Shown: positions 26,579 to 34,696 of the stretch, one piece after another
Layout: each line of letters opens with the position of its first letter
Numbering within the stretch: the first letter of the stretch is position 1
Source of the DNA: Sunxiuqinia indica
GTDB lineage: Bacteria; Bacteroidota; Bacteroidia; Bacteroidales; Prolixibacteraceae
Assembly: GCF_009847015.1 (NCBI RefSeq)
Contig: NZ_WVEM01000014.1
Span: forward strand, 55,875 to 119,874
Reading direction: 5' to 3'
DNA length: 64,000 nucleotides
The notes under the pieces: model-generated
Databases searched by the model: none
Told to the model about the DNA's origin: nothing
Seen by the model: only the letters and a program-made list of their open reading frames with translations
Made by a program: the position numbers and the translations under genes

Positions 26579-26734
26579 CGCGTCGATTTCTGAAATCCGG
26601 GAAGGACTGATCATGTAAGTGCTGCATCTCACTCCTATTCCAGTCGGAACTAAGAACTTTTAGTGTTTTAAACCGTTACTGAAAAGTATATTTTCAGATT
26701 AATACAGGCTGTCAACTTATAATATTTCCAGGCA

Positions 26735-27091
26735 ATGAGCAAATTAATTGAAGATTTCCAGAGTTATCGTTCTGAAATGAACGAAAAGATCCTTGCGAAT
26801 GACAATAAAGTGATGAAACGGATCTTCAGTGTTGATACCATAGCCTACCAGGAGGGAGCGCTGAGTGTAAAAACAAAAGAAATGCTGGGACTGGTTGCTT
26901 CAATGGTGCTGCGATGCGATGACTGTATAAAATACCATCTGGAAAAATGTTTTGAACAAGAAACAACGACCGACGAAATAGTTGAAGTTTTCAGTATCGC
27001 AAACCTTGTGGGAGGTACGATTGTTATTCCACATACCAGACGAGCTGTAGAGTATTGGGAGGCACTTCAAGAACAAGTAAAGAGTAAATGA
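26735..27091 (+). CDS. Carboxymuconolactone decarboxylase family protein (AhpD-like)
   Basis: 118 residues with the AhpD-core motif CDDCIKYHLEKCFE, a CxxC redox pair followed by His. Members act as alkylhydroperoxidase-type disulfide reductases; true decarboxylases lack the CxxC. A cytosolic redox role is likely. It is followed 29 bases later by a NifX-like gene. Confidence 0.8.
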   Translation: MSKLIEDFQSYRSEMNEKILANDNKVMKRIFSVDTIAYQEGALSVKTKEMLGLVASMVLRCDDCIKYHLEKCFEQETTTDEIVEVFSIANLVGGTIVIPHTRRAVEYWEALQEQVKSK

Positions 27092-27120
27092 CAAATTTGA
27101 ACAATTTAAATTAAGGTATT

Positions 27121-27429
27121 ATGATTGCAATCAGCGCCACTGAAAAAAAATTAACTGCTCCGATGGACTTAAGATTCGGACGTGCTCCCTATTTTTATAT
27201 CTCCGATGGTGAAGAATCTCGCTTTATCGTGAATCCCTACTGCCAGGAAGAGAATAACGTTGCTCCCCGGGTTGTGGAATTATTAGCAACAGAACGGGTT
27301 GATAAAATAATAACGGGGGAAATTGGACCGAAGGCACACTCCAACCTGCAGAAAAACAACATTCAGGTTATCATGCTTGAAGAAGAACGGATTAAAATAA
27401 ACCAGATACTCAAAAAAATTAACTCCTGA
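27121..27429 (+). CDS. Dinitrogenase iron-molybdenum cofactor biosynthesis (NifX/NifB-like) domain protein
   Basis: 102 residues reading MIAISATEKKLTAPMDLRFGRAPYFYIS, then ITGEIGPKAHSNLQKNNIQV: the small RNase-H-like fold shared by NifX, NafY and the NifB C-terminus. Stand-alone versions are widespread in anaerobes without nitrogenase and are thought to bind Fe-S or metal clusters. No nif gene is seen here. Probably co-transcribed with the AhpD-like gene. (Sequence quoted in two parts: MIAISATEKKLTAPMD and LRFGRAPYFYIS.). Confidence 0.78.
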   Translation: MIAISATEKKLTAPMDLRFGRAPYFYISDGEESRFIVNPYCQEENNVAPRVVELLATERVDKIITGEIGPKAHSNLQKNNIQVIMLEEERIKINQILKKINS

Positions 27430-27438
27430 TTTCGAAAA

Positions 27439-27963
27439 TCAATCGTATAATTCAGTGTTTAAAAATGGAATGAGGGTCAACATAATTGCGTGTTGGTACA
27501 ACTGCTGACGCGTAATCAAGTCGTGAGTTAGTAAGCCAACGGCGCCATTTTGTTGTTTCGAATTACTTGCTTTGAATACCTGATCATCTGCGTCTCCAAG
27601 CTCCAGACCTTGCACTACCAGTTGCGAAATTTCAGGAGGCAACTCAAAACTTCCTGTTCGTCCAAGTGCTAGTTTATCCCCATTCGAGATCGCAATCCAT
27701 GCAAAAGCCTGCATACGATCATCTACCAAATCAACACCTCCTTCAATACCAACATAAAAATCGGCTTTCAAATCAGCATGCATCAAATTATTCACCCTGT
27801 TTTTTGCCCCTGTCCTGGTTTCGCCATCACTCATCGGCTGATCCGAGACATCTGATTTCACGGACAAACCAGCAACATCAACAGGATTCGTGAAGCACAT
27901 TTTGAAAGCTTCTTGAACCGCATTAACTTTGACCGGATTTTTAGATGCAACCAGAATTTTCAT
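27439..27963 (-). CDS. yjjX: Inosine/xanthosine triphosphatase (YjjX family)
   Basis: 174 residues with ASKNPVKVNAVQEAF at the N-terminus, SDQPMSDGETRTGAKNR and DFYVGIEGGVD, the signatures of the DUF84/YjjX nucleotide-sanitation enzymes. It hydrolyses ITP/XTP to protect nucleic acids from deaminated purines. It converges on the NifX-like gene with a 9-bp gap and diverges from the GNAT gene. Confidence 0.88.
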   Translation of the reverse strand: MKILVASKNPVKVNAVQEAFKMCFTNPVDVAGLSVKSDVSDQPMSDGETRTGAKNRVNNLMHADLKADFYVGIEGGVDLVDDRMQAFAWIAISNGDKLALGRTGSFELPPEISQLVVQGLELGDADDQVFKASNSKQQNGAVGLLTHDLITRQQLYQHAIMLTLIPFLNTELYD

Positions 27964-28037
27964 TCAGATAAATCTATAAAATAATCAGTCAATAAAGTTA
28001 CTTTTACACGGCAAAAACCAAAAAAAATATCCAGAGA

Positions 28038-28487
28038 ATGATTATCCGTGAAGCAAAAGTTAAAGACGCCGAACAGATTGCAGAATTCCAATTGGCTATG
28101 GCCTTGGAAACAGAAAACATACAATTAGACAAAACAACAGTTGATCTGGGTGTAAAACACGTATTCGACGATCAATCGAAAGGAACCTATTATGTGGCTG
28201 ACCGGGATGGAAGAATCATTGCCTCGTTGCTAACAACCTACGAATGGAGCGACTGGAGAAATGGCACTGTTCTTTGGATTCAATCGGTCTACGTTTCACC
28301 AGAATTCAGAGAAACTGGCGTTTACAAAAAAATGTACAGCCACATCCAGGGCTTGGTGAAAAAAGAGGATCGGTTGAAAGGAATTCGTTTGTATGTTGAC
28401 CAAAGCAACACCCCGGCTCAACAAGTCTATCAAAAATTAGGTATGACGGCTGAGCACTACCAGTTATTTGAATGGTTAAAAGACTGA
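28038..28487 (+). CDS. GNAT family N-acetyltransferase
   Basis: 149 residues with the GNAT core: WIQSVYVSPEFRETGVYKKM (acetyl-CoA loop, R-x-x-G) and LYVDQSNTPAQQVYQKLGM. The acceptor is unknown. It ends three bases before the ferritin-VIT1 gene, so the two are likely co-transcribed. Confidence 0.85.
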   Translation: MIIREAKVKDAEQIAEFQLAMALETENIQLDKTTVDLGVKHVFDDQSKGTYYVADRDGRIIASLLTTYEWSDWRNGTVLWIQSVYVSPEFRETGVYKKMYSHIQGLVKKEDRLKGIRLYVDQSNTPAQQVYQKLGMTAEHYQLFEWLKD

Positions 28488-28490
28488 AAG

Positions 28491-29372
28491 ATGGAAAGAA
28501 AACCAATTTCTCCTGAAGTTCGCAAGCAACTGATCATTGCACAGCGAAATGAAATTACAGAATATAATATCTACAAACGGCTGGCAAGTCGGGTCAAAAA
28601 CGACCATAATCGCAAAGTTTTAAACGACATTGCTGACGATGAACTACGGCATTACAAAATCTGGCAAAAATACACTGCCCGTGAGGTTAATCCGAGTCGA
28701 TGGGATATATTCAAATTTTACTGGATTGCCCGTATTTTAGGAATTACGTTTGGTATTAAACTAATGGAAAAGGGCGAAGAAAATGCCCAAATCAATTACA
28801 ACCAAATTGCCAAAGAGGTTCCCGAAGCAGCCGGCATCAGCAAAGATGAAAACGACCACGAAAAAGAACTGATCAAGCTCATTAAAGAAGACAAGCTGGA
28901 GTACATCGGATCAATCGTGCTAGGACTAAACGATGCTTTGGTTGAAATCCTGGGAACTTTAGCCGGGCTGACTTTCGCCTTGCAAAACACCAAAATAGTT
29001 GCTTTGGCCGGAATCATTGCCGGTATCGCCGGTGCACTATCCATGTCGTCGTCGGAATACCTCTCGAATAAATCAGAAGGCAACGAAGACGGAGCAATTA
29101 AGTCTGCTATTTTCACTGGTCTGGCCTATCTGGTTGCCGTTGTCTTTTTAGTCGCACCATTCCTTATTTTTGCATCTCCCTTTATGGCGCTATTAGTTGC
29201 TGTAGCCGACTCCATATTTGTTGTTTTCGTCTATAGTTACTACATCTCAATTGCCAACGACCAGCCTTTCAGAAAGCGGTTTTTTGAGATGGTGATTTTA
29301 AGTACTGTAGTTGGTTTGATTTCATTTGGGCTGGGTTACCTGGTTCGCATTGCTTTTGGTATCGAGGTTTAA
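28491..29372 (+). CDS. Ferritin-like/VIT1 (CCC1) fusion iron-manganese transporter
   Basis: 293 residues in two parts. Residues about 10-140 form a rubrerythrin-like four-helix part with iron-ligand candidates NEITEYNIYKRLA and DDELRHYKIW. Residues about 140-293 form a VIT1/CCC1 membrane domain of five helices (LGLNDALVEILGTLAGLTF, SMSSSEYLSNKSEG). Related membrane-bound ferritins (MbfA type) export iron and protect against peroxide stress; that role is inferred here. Confidence 0.85.
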   Translation: MERKPISPEVRKQLIIAQRNEITEYNIYKRLASRVKNDHNRKVLNDIADDELRHYKIWQKYTAREVNPSRWDIFKFYWIARILGITFGIKLMEKGEENAQINYNQIAKEVPEAAGISKDENDHEKELIKLIKEDKLEYIGSIVLGLNDALVEILGTLAGLTFALQNTKIVALAGIIAGIAGALSMSSSEYLSNKSEGNEDGAIKSAIFTGLAYLVAVVFLVAPFLIFASPFMALLVAVADSIFVVFVYSYYISIANDQPFRKRFFEMVILSTVVGLISFGLGYLVRIAFGIEV

Positions 29373-29418
29373 AACAATCCAAGCCAGGGCTTGTTAATCT
29401 GAAAAATGGAGAATTATT

Positions 29419-30087
29419 GTGAGTTTTTATTTGTCAAAATTGCTCCTTGAAGGAGAACACCAACGACAGGATTTTAAATATTGCATCAGAGATTCTAAAA
29501 AGATTGCCAAATCGCTCGTTGCCTTTGCCAACACCGACGGGGGACGCCTTTTGATTGGCGTAAAAGACAATGGCAATATTGCGGGAGTGCGGTCGGAAGA
29601 AGAATACTACATGGTTGAATCGGCAGCCACAATATACAGCAAACCCGAAATCAATTTTACAACCCAACAACATTTTATTGAAGGAAAAACGGTACTTGAG
29701 GTAAAAATTGACCCCAGCACGAATAAGCCACATTATGCAAAAAACGATGATGGAAAATGGATGGCCTACTACCGGAAAGATGACGAAAACAAACTAGCCA
29801 ATAGAATTATGATTGAGGTTTGGAAAAAAGAAAAACGAAAGAACGGCATATTCCTCAACTACTCAAATTCGGAACAATTTCTGCTTGATTATTTGGACAA
29901 AAACGAAACCATAAGCCATTCGGCATTTACCCGGAAAGCGCAAATTAGTTATCGCGAAGCCGAGCGAATAATTTCCGATTTTATTGTTTTGGGAATCCTT
30001 GAAATAAGAACTCCAGAGAAAAAGATCATCTATGCTATTTCTGAAAATTTCGATCGCGATGAGTGGAATATCGAAAAAATCCGGTAG
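29419..30087 (+). CDS. AlbA_2 (Schlafen-type) ATP-binding domain protein
   Basis: 222 residues from a GTG start. The N-terminal half carries the AlbA_2/AAA_4 signature IAKSLVAFANTDGGRLLIGV and later KPHYAKNDDGKWMAYYRKDD; the C-terminal part (about 150-205) looks like a small winged-helix (FTRKAQISYREAERIISDFI). These proteins are usually regulators of unknown ligand. The GTG start is the only reasonable one before the domain. Function beyond nucleic-acid or nucleotide binding is unknown. Confidence 0.8.
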   Translation: MSFYLSKLLLEGEHQRQDFKYCIRDSKKIAKSLVAFANTDGGRLLIGVKDNGNIAGVRSEEEYYMVESAATIYSKPEINFTTQQHFIEGKTVLEVKIDPSTNKPHYAKNDDGKWMAYYRKDDENKLANRIMIEVWKKEKRKNGIFLNYSNSEQFLLDYLDKNETISHSAFTRKAQISYREAERIISDFIVLGILEIRTPEKKIIYAISENFDRDEWNIEKIR

Positions 30088-30204
30088 CTTAAATAGTCAT
30101 AAGTTCTTTTCAACGTCAACTGATTTTACAATCATTTAATCGCAAATAGCGAACCTTTCTCATAAAAAATGAGTTCTTTTAGATAGGGAATAATTCTCTA
30201 CAAA

Positions 30205-30987
30205 ATGATTCGTTTCTTAATACACTTTTCTATTTTGATTGCTATTCTAATAGCTTTTGTTCGTTGTAATAATGGCGGAACAGATCCTGTTGACCCTCCA
30301 ATCCCGGAGGTTCCGGAGCAAAACATTAACGACAATGTTACTCCAAATGATTTTTTATCAGATGTTAAATACAAACAGCTTATTATTGAGGCGGTATACC
30401 TCGATGGGCAACAACCCGATAGTCTTTCAATTTATAAGTTAGTCTCTTTTCTGGATGAACGTATCCACAAACCGAAGGGAATCCAGCTTTTTTACAAGCC
30501 AATTCCCAAGACTGGGAAAACCTCTTATTCGCTTGATGATTTGAAAACGATTGAAGCGAGCTACCGGGAAAAATTGACGAATGACACCTTGTTGACCGCG
30601 TGGATTTTTATTACAAATGGGGATTATGCCGGCAACAGTGCTGACGAAAAAAAGCTTGGACTAGCCTATGGCGCAAGCTCGTTTGCCTTGTTTAAAAAAA
30701 CAATTCAGGAATATAGTGGTGGTGAAAATCAGCCCACAACACACAACATGGAGACCACGGTCTTAAAACACGAATTTGGTCATCTGTTTGGACTGGTAAA
30801 CAATGGTACCCCGATGATCAATAATCACCTTGATAGCACTCACGGCAGTAATCATTGCTCCAACCCAAGGTGCTTGATGTATTACGTTGCCGAAACCAAC
30901 AATTTCTCTTCAACTTTTTCAACAAGCAGCACTCCTGCACTACGATCCGACTGCATAGAAGATCTGAGGAACAACGGAGGCAAATAA
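30205..30987 (+). CDS. Secreted metzincin-like metalloprotease
   Basis: 260 residues. A hydrophobic N-terminus ends in Cys21 (FVRCNN); Arg at -1 makes it a poor lipobox, yet the following NNGG and proline-rich spacer look like a lipoprotein. The zinc motif is HEFGHLFGL (His189, Glu190, His193). The place of the usual third ligand (199) is Asn, so a later His (208, 213 or 217) is the likely third ligand. HCSNPRCLMYY (Cys218, Cys223, Met225) gives a Met-turn next to a Cys pair, reminiscent of archaemetzincins. Similar proteins in the phylum are named membrane metalloprotease. Substrate unknown. Confidence 0.75.
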   Translation: MIRFLIHFSILIAILIAFVRCNNGGTDPVDPPIPEVPEQNINDNVTPNDFLSDVKYKQLIIEAVYLDGQQPDSLSIYKLVSFLDERIHKPKGIQLFYKPIPKTGKTSYSLDDLKTIEASYREKLTNDTLLTAWIFITNGDYAGNSADEKKLGLAYGASSFALFKKTIQEYSGGENQPTTHNMETTVLKHEFGHLFGLVNNGTPMINNHLDSTHGSNHCSNPRCLMYYVAETNNFSSTFSTSSTPALRSDCIEDLRNNGGK

Positions 30988-31081
30988 TCTATCTATTCGA
31001 TTAATCAATAATTAATCAGGTTAAACCATTCATTTCTATTTTTCTGATTATTTTTACTGTTCTAAAACAAAACAGAGAAAC

Positions 31082-32233
31082 ATGAAGAAAATAGCAACTT
31101 TTATTTTGAGTATTATCATGACCTGTTCGGTATACGCTCAGGAAAATTACAAAACCCTCACAAAAGAAGACTCAGTAAAAATCTTTAAAGGCACCTCCGA
31201 TTATGAGGTAATAAAATATGAGGATTCATTCAACAATAAGAAGCCGAAAAATATCATACTAATGATTGGCGACGGAATGGGAACAGCTCAGGTTTTTGCG
31301 GGATTAACCGCCAACGGAGGTCATCTGTTTCTTGAAAATTTCAAACATGCTGGCTTTTCGAAAACACAATCGGCCAGCGACTATATTACCGACTCAGCAG
31401 CCGGAGGAACAGCTCTTTCAAGTGGTTATAAAACCTACAACGGAGCTATTGGTGTTGACTCCGATACTGTTTCACATCCCACAATTTTAGAGTTGGCCGA
31501 AAAGGATGGCTTATCAACCGGACTTGTTTCCTCTTCTGCCATTACCCATGCGACACCCGCTTCATTTATTGCACATCAGTCATCGCGTAATATGTATGAA
31601 GAAATTGCCGCCGACTTTCTGAAAACGGATATCGATGTTTTTGTTGGAGGTGGATATAAACATTTCACGGAGCGTAAAGACGGCCGAAACCTGGTTGAAG
31701 AACTGGAAGCCAAAAATTACACGGTATTGAAAGACATTGATCAGATTGAAAATTTCACCGAAGGTAAATTAGTTGGGCTAACAGCACCCGAGCACAATGG
31801 CCGAGCTCCTGAACGAAATGGATTACTGCCCAAAGCGACTAAAAAAGTGATTGACCTACTCAGCCAAAACCATAAAGGATTCTTTTTAATGGTTGAAGGT
31901 TCTCAGATTGACTGGGGGGGGCATCAAAATAATACCACATACATTACCGAAGAGATGCTTGACTTTGATCAGAGTATTGGTAAAGCCCTTGAGTTTGCCG
32001 CCAACAATAAAGAAACGCTGATCATAGTAACGGCGGATCATGAAACCGGAGGATTTGCGATAAATGGAGGCGACATAGAAAACAAAATTGTTGAAGGTGG
32101 ATTTGCAACCGGACACCACACGGCAGTTATGGTTCCTGTTTTTGCTTTTGGCCCGGGAGCTGAAAATTTCACAGGAATCCTTGACAATACTGAAATTGCC
32201 AATCGGATGATGAAATTACTTGATTTAAAATAG
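31082..32233 (+). CDS. Alkaline phosphatase (PhoA/D-type, secreted)
   Basis: 383 residues with signal peptide MKKIATFILSIIMTCSVYAQ. Metal-binding MIGDGMG (Asp64), nucleophile Ser105 in TDSAAGGTALSSG, DWGGHQNN and TADHETGG complete the alkaline phosphatase active site. The lid/crown domain is small, as in many Bacteroidota enzymes. Periplasmic release of phosphate from monoesters is the expected role. Followed by a terminator hairpin. Confidence 0.92.
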   Translation: MKKIATFILSIIMTCSVYAQENYKTLTKEDSVKIFKGTSDYEVIKYEDSFNNKKPKNIILMIGDGMGTAQVFAGLTANGGHLFLENFKHAGFSKTQSASDYITDSAAGGTALSSGYKTYNGAIGVDSDTVSHPTILELAEKDGLSTGLVSSSAITHATPASFIAHQSSRNMYEEIAADFLKTDIDVFVGGGYKHFTERKDGRNLVEELEAKNYTVLKDIDQIENFTEGKLVGLTAPEHNGRAPERNGLLPKATKKVIDLLSQNHKGFFLMVEGSQIDWGGHQNNTTYITEEMLDFDQSIGKALEFAANNKETLIIVTADHETGGFAINGGDIENKIVEGGFATGHHTAVMVPVFAFGPGAENFTGILDNTEIANRMMKLLDLK

Positions 32234-32252
32234 ATTCAACACTCACAGAACT

Positions 32253-32296
32253 AAAAAACTATTGAAGGGACATGCTTTCTTTCAATAGTTTTTTAC
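32253..32296 (+). terminator. Terminator after alkaline phosphatase
   Basis: AAAAAACTATTGAA and TTCAATAGTTTTTT form a 14-bp stem around GGGACATGCTTTC, with a T-run. It spans an in-frame ATG (32272), which argues that the true start of the next gene lies further downstream. Confidence 0.8.
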
Positions 32297-32328
32297 TTTT
32301 AAAGCTTGGTTTAACTAAGCTTTTCCCG

Positions 32329-33276
32329 ATGAATTCGTCAACAGACATAATTGACCATGTGCAACTGAACTTCTCCTCTTCAGGCTTATTGTTTCTAAAC
32401 ATTTCATTGGCCGTTGTTATGTTCGGGGTAGCACTAGAAATAAAACCAGCTGATTTCAACGATATTCTACGAAAACCCAAGTCAGCAATTACGGGAATTA
32501 TTTCCCAATTTCTTTTATTACCCCTCCTTACATTCTTGTTAGTTATTACAATAAAACCAACTCATTCTATCGCGCTGGGCATGATACTTGTGGCGTCTTG
32601 CCCGGGAGGAAACATTTCCAACTTTATAAGTTCAATAGCAAAAGCCAATGCGGCATTATCGGTTAGTTTAACGGCATTTAGCACGCTTAGCGCCATCTTT
32701 ATGACTCCGCTAAACTTCGCAATATGGGGAAATCTTTACGTTAAATTTTACAACAACCATGCTGCTGAATCGTTGATCCGTCCGTTACAGATTGATCAAC
32801 TTCAAATGTTTCAAACAGTCTTTATACTTCTTGGTATTCCGGTGATTCTGGGGGTTTTATTTGCTTCAAGGTTTCCAAAAACCACCAACAAAATTATAAA
32901 ACCGCTAAAAACAACCTTCTTAATTCTGTTTATTGTCATTGTTATTGCGCTGTTCTCAGCTAATTTTGAGCATTTTATACAGTTCATCCATATCGTATTC
33001 TTCATTGTCTTCCTTCATAATGCACTTGCACTATCTACCGGATTTATATTTAGCGCAGTTATGAATCGTCCGCTAATTGACCGACGAACCATCGCCATAG
33101 AAACCGGCATTCAGAACTCCGGGCTGGCGTTGACCCTGATCGTTAATCCCAAAATCTTTCCTCCGGAGCTGGAACTGGGAGGGATGGCTGTGGTTGCGGC
33201 CTGGTGGGGAATCTGGCATATTGTCAGCGGTCTGGCTATAGCTGGTGCATGGTCGCCAAAAACAAAATTAGCATGA
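32329..33276 (+). CDS. Bile acid:sodium symporter family (BASS) transporter
   Basis: 315 residues with about nine to ten membrane helices and the SBF signatures VASCPGGNISNFISSIAKAN and ETGIQNSGLALTL. I place the start at MNSSTDIIDHV because the longer frame begins inside the preceding terminator. Sodium-coupled uptake of an organic anion is expected; substrates in this family range from bile acids to pantoate and pyruvate. One base separates it from the next gene. Confidence 0.85.
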   Translation: MNSSTDIIDHVQLNFSSSGLLFLNISLAVVMFGVALEIKPADFNDILRKPKSAITGIISQFLLLPLLTFLLVITIKPTHSIALGMILVASCPGGNISNFISSIAKANAALSVSLTAFSTLSAIFMTPLNFAIWGNLYVKFYNNHAAESLIRPLQIDQLQMFQTVFILLGIPVILGVLFASRFPKTTNKIIKPLKTTFLILFIVIVIALFSANFEHFIQFIHIVFFIVFLHNALALSTGFIFSAVMNRPLIDRRTIAIETGIQNSGLALTLIVNPKIFPPELELGGMAVVAAWWGIWHIVSGLAIAGAWSPKTKLA

Positions 33277-33277
33277 A

Positions 33278-34612
33278 ATGAAGAAGTGGTCGGTGGGATA
33301 TGAAGTGGTGAAACAGCTTGTACGACTCGCGTTTTGGCTAAGTCACAAAAAAATAACTGTCATCGGAAAAAATCAAATCCCTGATGATAGACCAGTAATT
33401 TTTGCCCCCAATCACCAGAATGGGTTGATGGATCCACTGGCAGTAATATGCACCAGCTCTACTCAGCCCGTTTGGCTTGCGCGGGCCGATCTGTTTAAAT
33501 TAAAATCAGTAAGACCAATTCTCCATTTCTTCAAAATACTACCCATATACCGCATTCGAGATGGGAAAAGTAAATTAGCTGAAAATGAAACTATTTTCAA
33601 TAAAGCAATCGAAATATTAGAACACAAAAAGCAACTGGCACTATTCCCCGAGGCTACTCACTCAGGGAAAAGGCAAATGTTGCCACACAGGAAAGCTATT
33701 CCCCGGATTGCGTTTCTTGCTGAAGAAAAGAACAACTTCAAGCTCAACTTGCAAATTATTCCTGTCGGTATTTATTACTCCCATTATTGGAAGTTTAACC
33801 GTGAGGTACTCGTTAATTACGGAAAGCCGTTCACCATTGATCATTACCAAGAGCAATATCTGCAAAACCCAAATCAGAGCCTCTTGGATTTGAAAGATGA
33901 AATAGAGCAAAAAGTTGAAGAACTGACGATAAACGTCCGAAGTAAAAAATATTACGAGAACTACGAACTCATTCTGAAATTACTAGAACCGTCGTTTATT
34001 TGGAATCAACAGAGAGACTCCCTCAAAGAATATTTCTTCAAACGAAGAGAGTATCTCCTCAGAATAGAAAAACACGAGCGCACGAATCCGGGTGCTTTCA
34101 AGGTTTTTCACGAGCAACTTGACCAGATCCGAGAGGTGATTGAAAAACAAGAAATTAACATAGAGGCTATTGATCGTCGGCAATTAAAACCTGAAGTTTT
34201 GTTTATTAAAACACTGCTGGCGTTAGTATTAAGCCCACTAGTTGCTCTGGGCTTTATTTTACACGGACTACCTTTTCTACTGCCTCGCTACTTCATTCAA
34301 CGCAAAGTAAAAGACCCGACATTTTACAGCACCTTTCAATTTGTTTCCGGATTAGTCATTTACACATCTCTTGCTATAGTCATTGGTGCTTTGCTTTTTA
34401 TTCTGACAGGGCAATGGTTTTGGCCATTCGTTTTTCTGCCAGCCTTTCTATTTACCGGAAAGCTTAGTTTTATGGCCTTTCAGTATTGGGTAAAGCATTG
34501 GCAGCAACTAACGTTTTATCAGTTCAGCAAAAAACATCCGAAAACAGCAGAAATCCTAATTGTCGAAATTGAGTTTATAAAGTCCGAATTAGATCGAATT
34601 ATCCATGCCTGA
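33278..34612 (+). CDS. PlsC-like 1-acylglycerol-3-phosphate acyltransferase with membrane tail
   Basis: 444 residues. The acyltransferase domain (about 10-210) has FAPNHQNGLMDP (HX4-5D block) and LFPEATHSGKRQ; a helical middle region follows, then two to three membrane segments near 275-375. Family members acylate lysophosphatidate or related lysolipids at the inner membrane. The long C-terminal extension distinguishes it from classic ~240-residue PlsC. Close coupling to the BASS gene suggests one transcript. Confidence 0.82.
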   Translation: MKKWSVGYEVVKQLVRLAFWLSHKKITVIGKNQIPDDRPVIFAPNHQNGLMDPLAVICTSSTQPVWLARADLFKLKSVRPILHFFKILPIYRIRDGKSKLAENETIFNKAIEILEHKKQLALFPEATHSGKRQMLPHRKAIPRIAFLAEEKNNFKLNLQIIPVGIYYSHYWKFNREVLVNYGKPFTIDHYQEQYLQNPNQSLLDLKDEIEQKVEELTINVRSKKYYENYELILKLLEPSFIWNQQRDSLKEYFFKRREYLLRIEKHERTNPGAFKVFHEQLDQIREVIEKQEINIEAIDRRQLKPEVLFIKTLLALVLSPLVALGFILHGLPFLLPRYFIQRKVKDPTFYSTFQFVSGLVIYTSLAIVIGALLFILTGQWFWPFVFLPAFLFTGKLSFMAFQYWVKHWQQLTFYQFSKKHPKTAEILIVEIEFIKSELDRIIHA

Positions 34613-34696
34613 GAAATAAAGGATACTTTTTTTATTTAAACCCGCAAGGGAGAACAAGAGTCAAAATTTGTATATTCACACAGACAATATTACCGC

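Noticed and set aside
26579..26734. A known riboswitch in the AhpD-like gene leader
   Set aside because: No conserved core of any class I recognise; only a small hairpin is visible.
32272..32328. An earlier start for the BASS transporter
   Set aside because: The ATG lies inside the alkaline phosphatase terminator hairpin.
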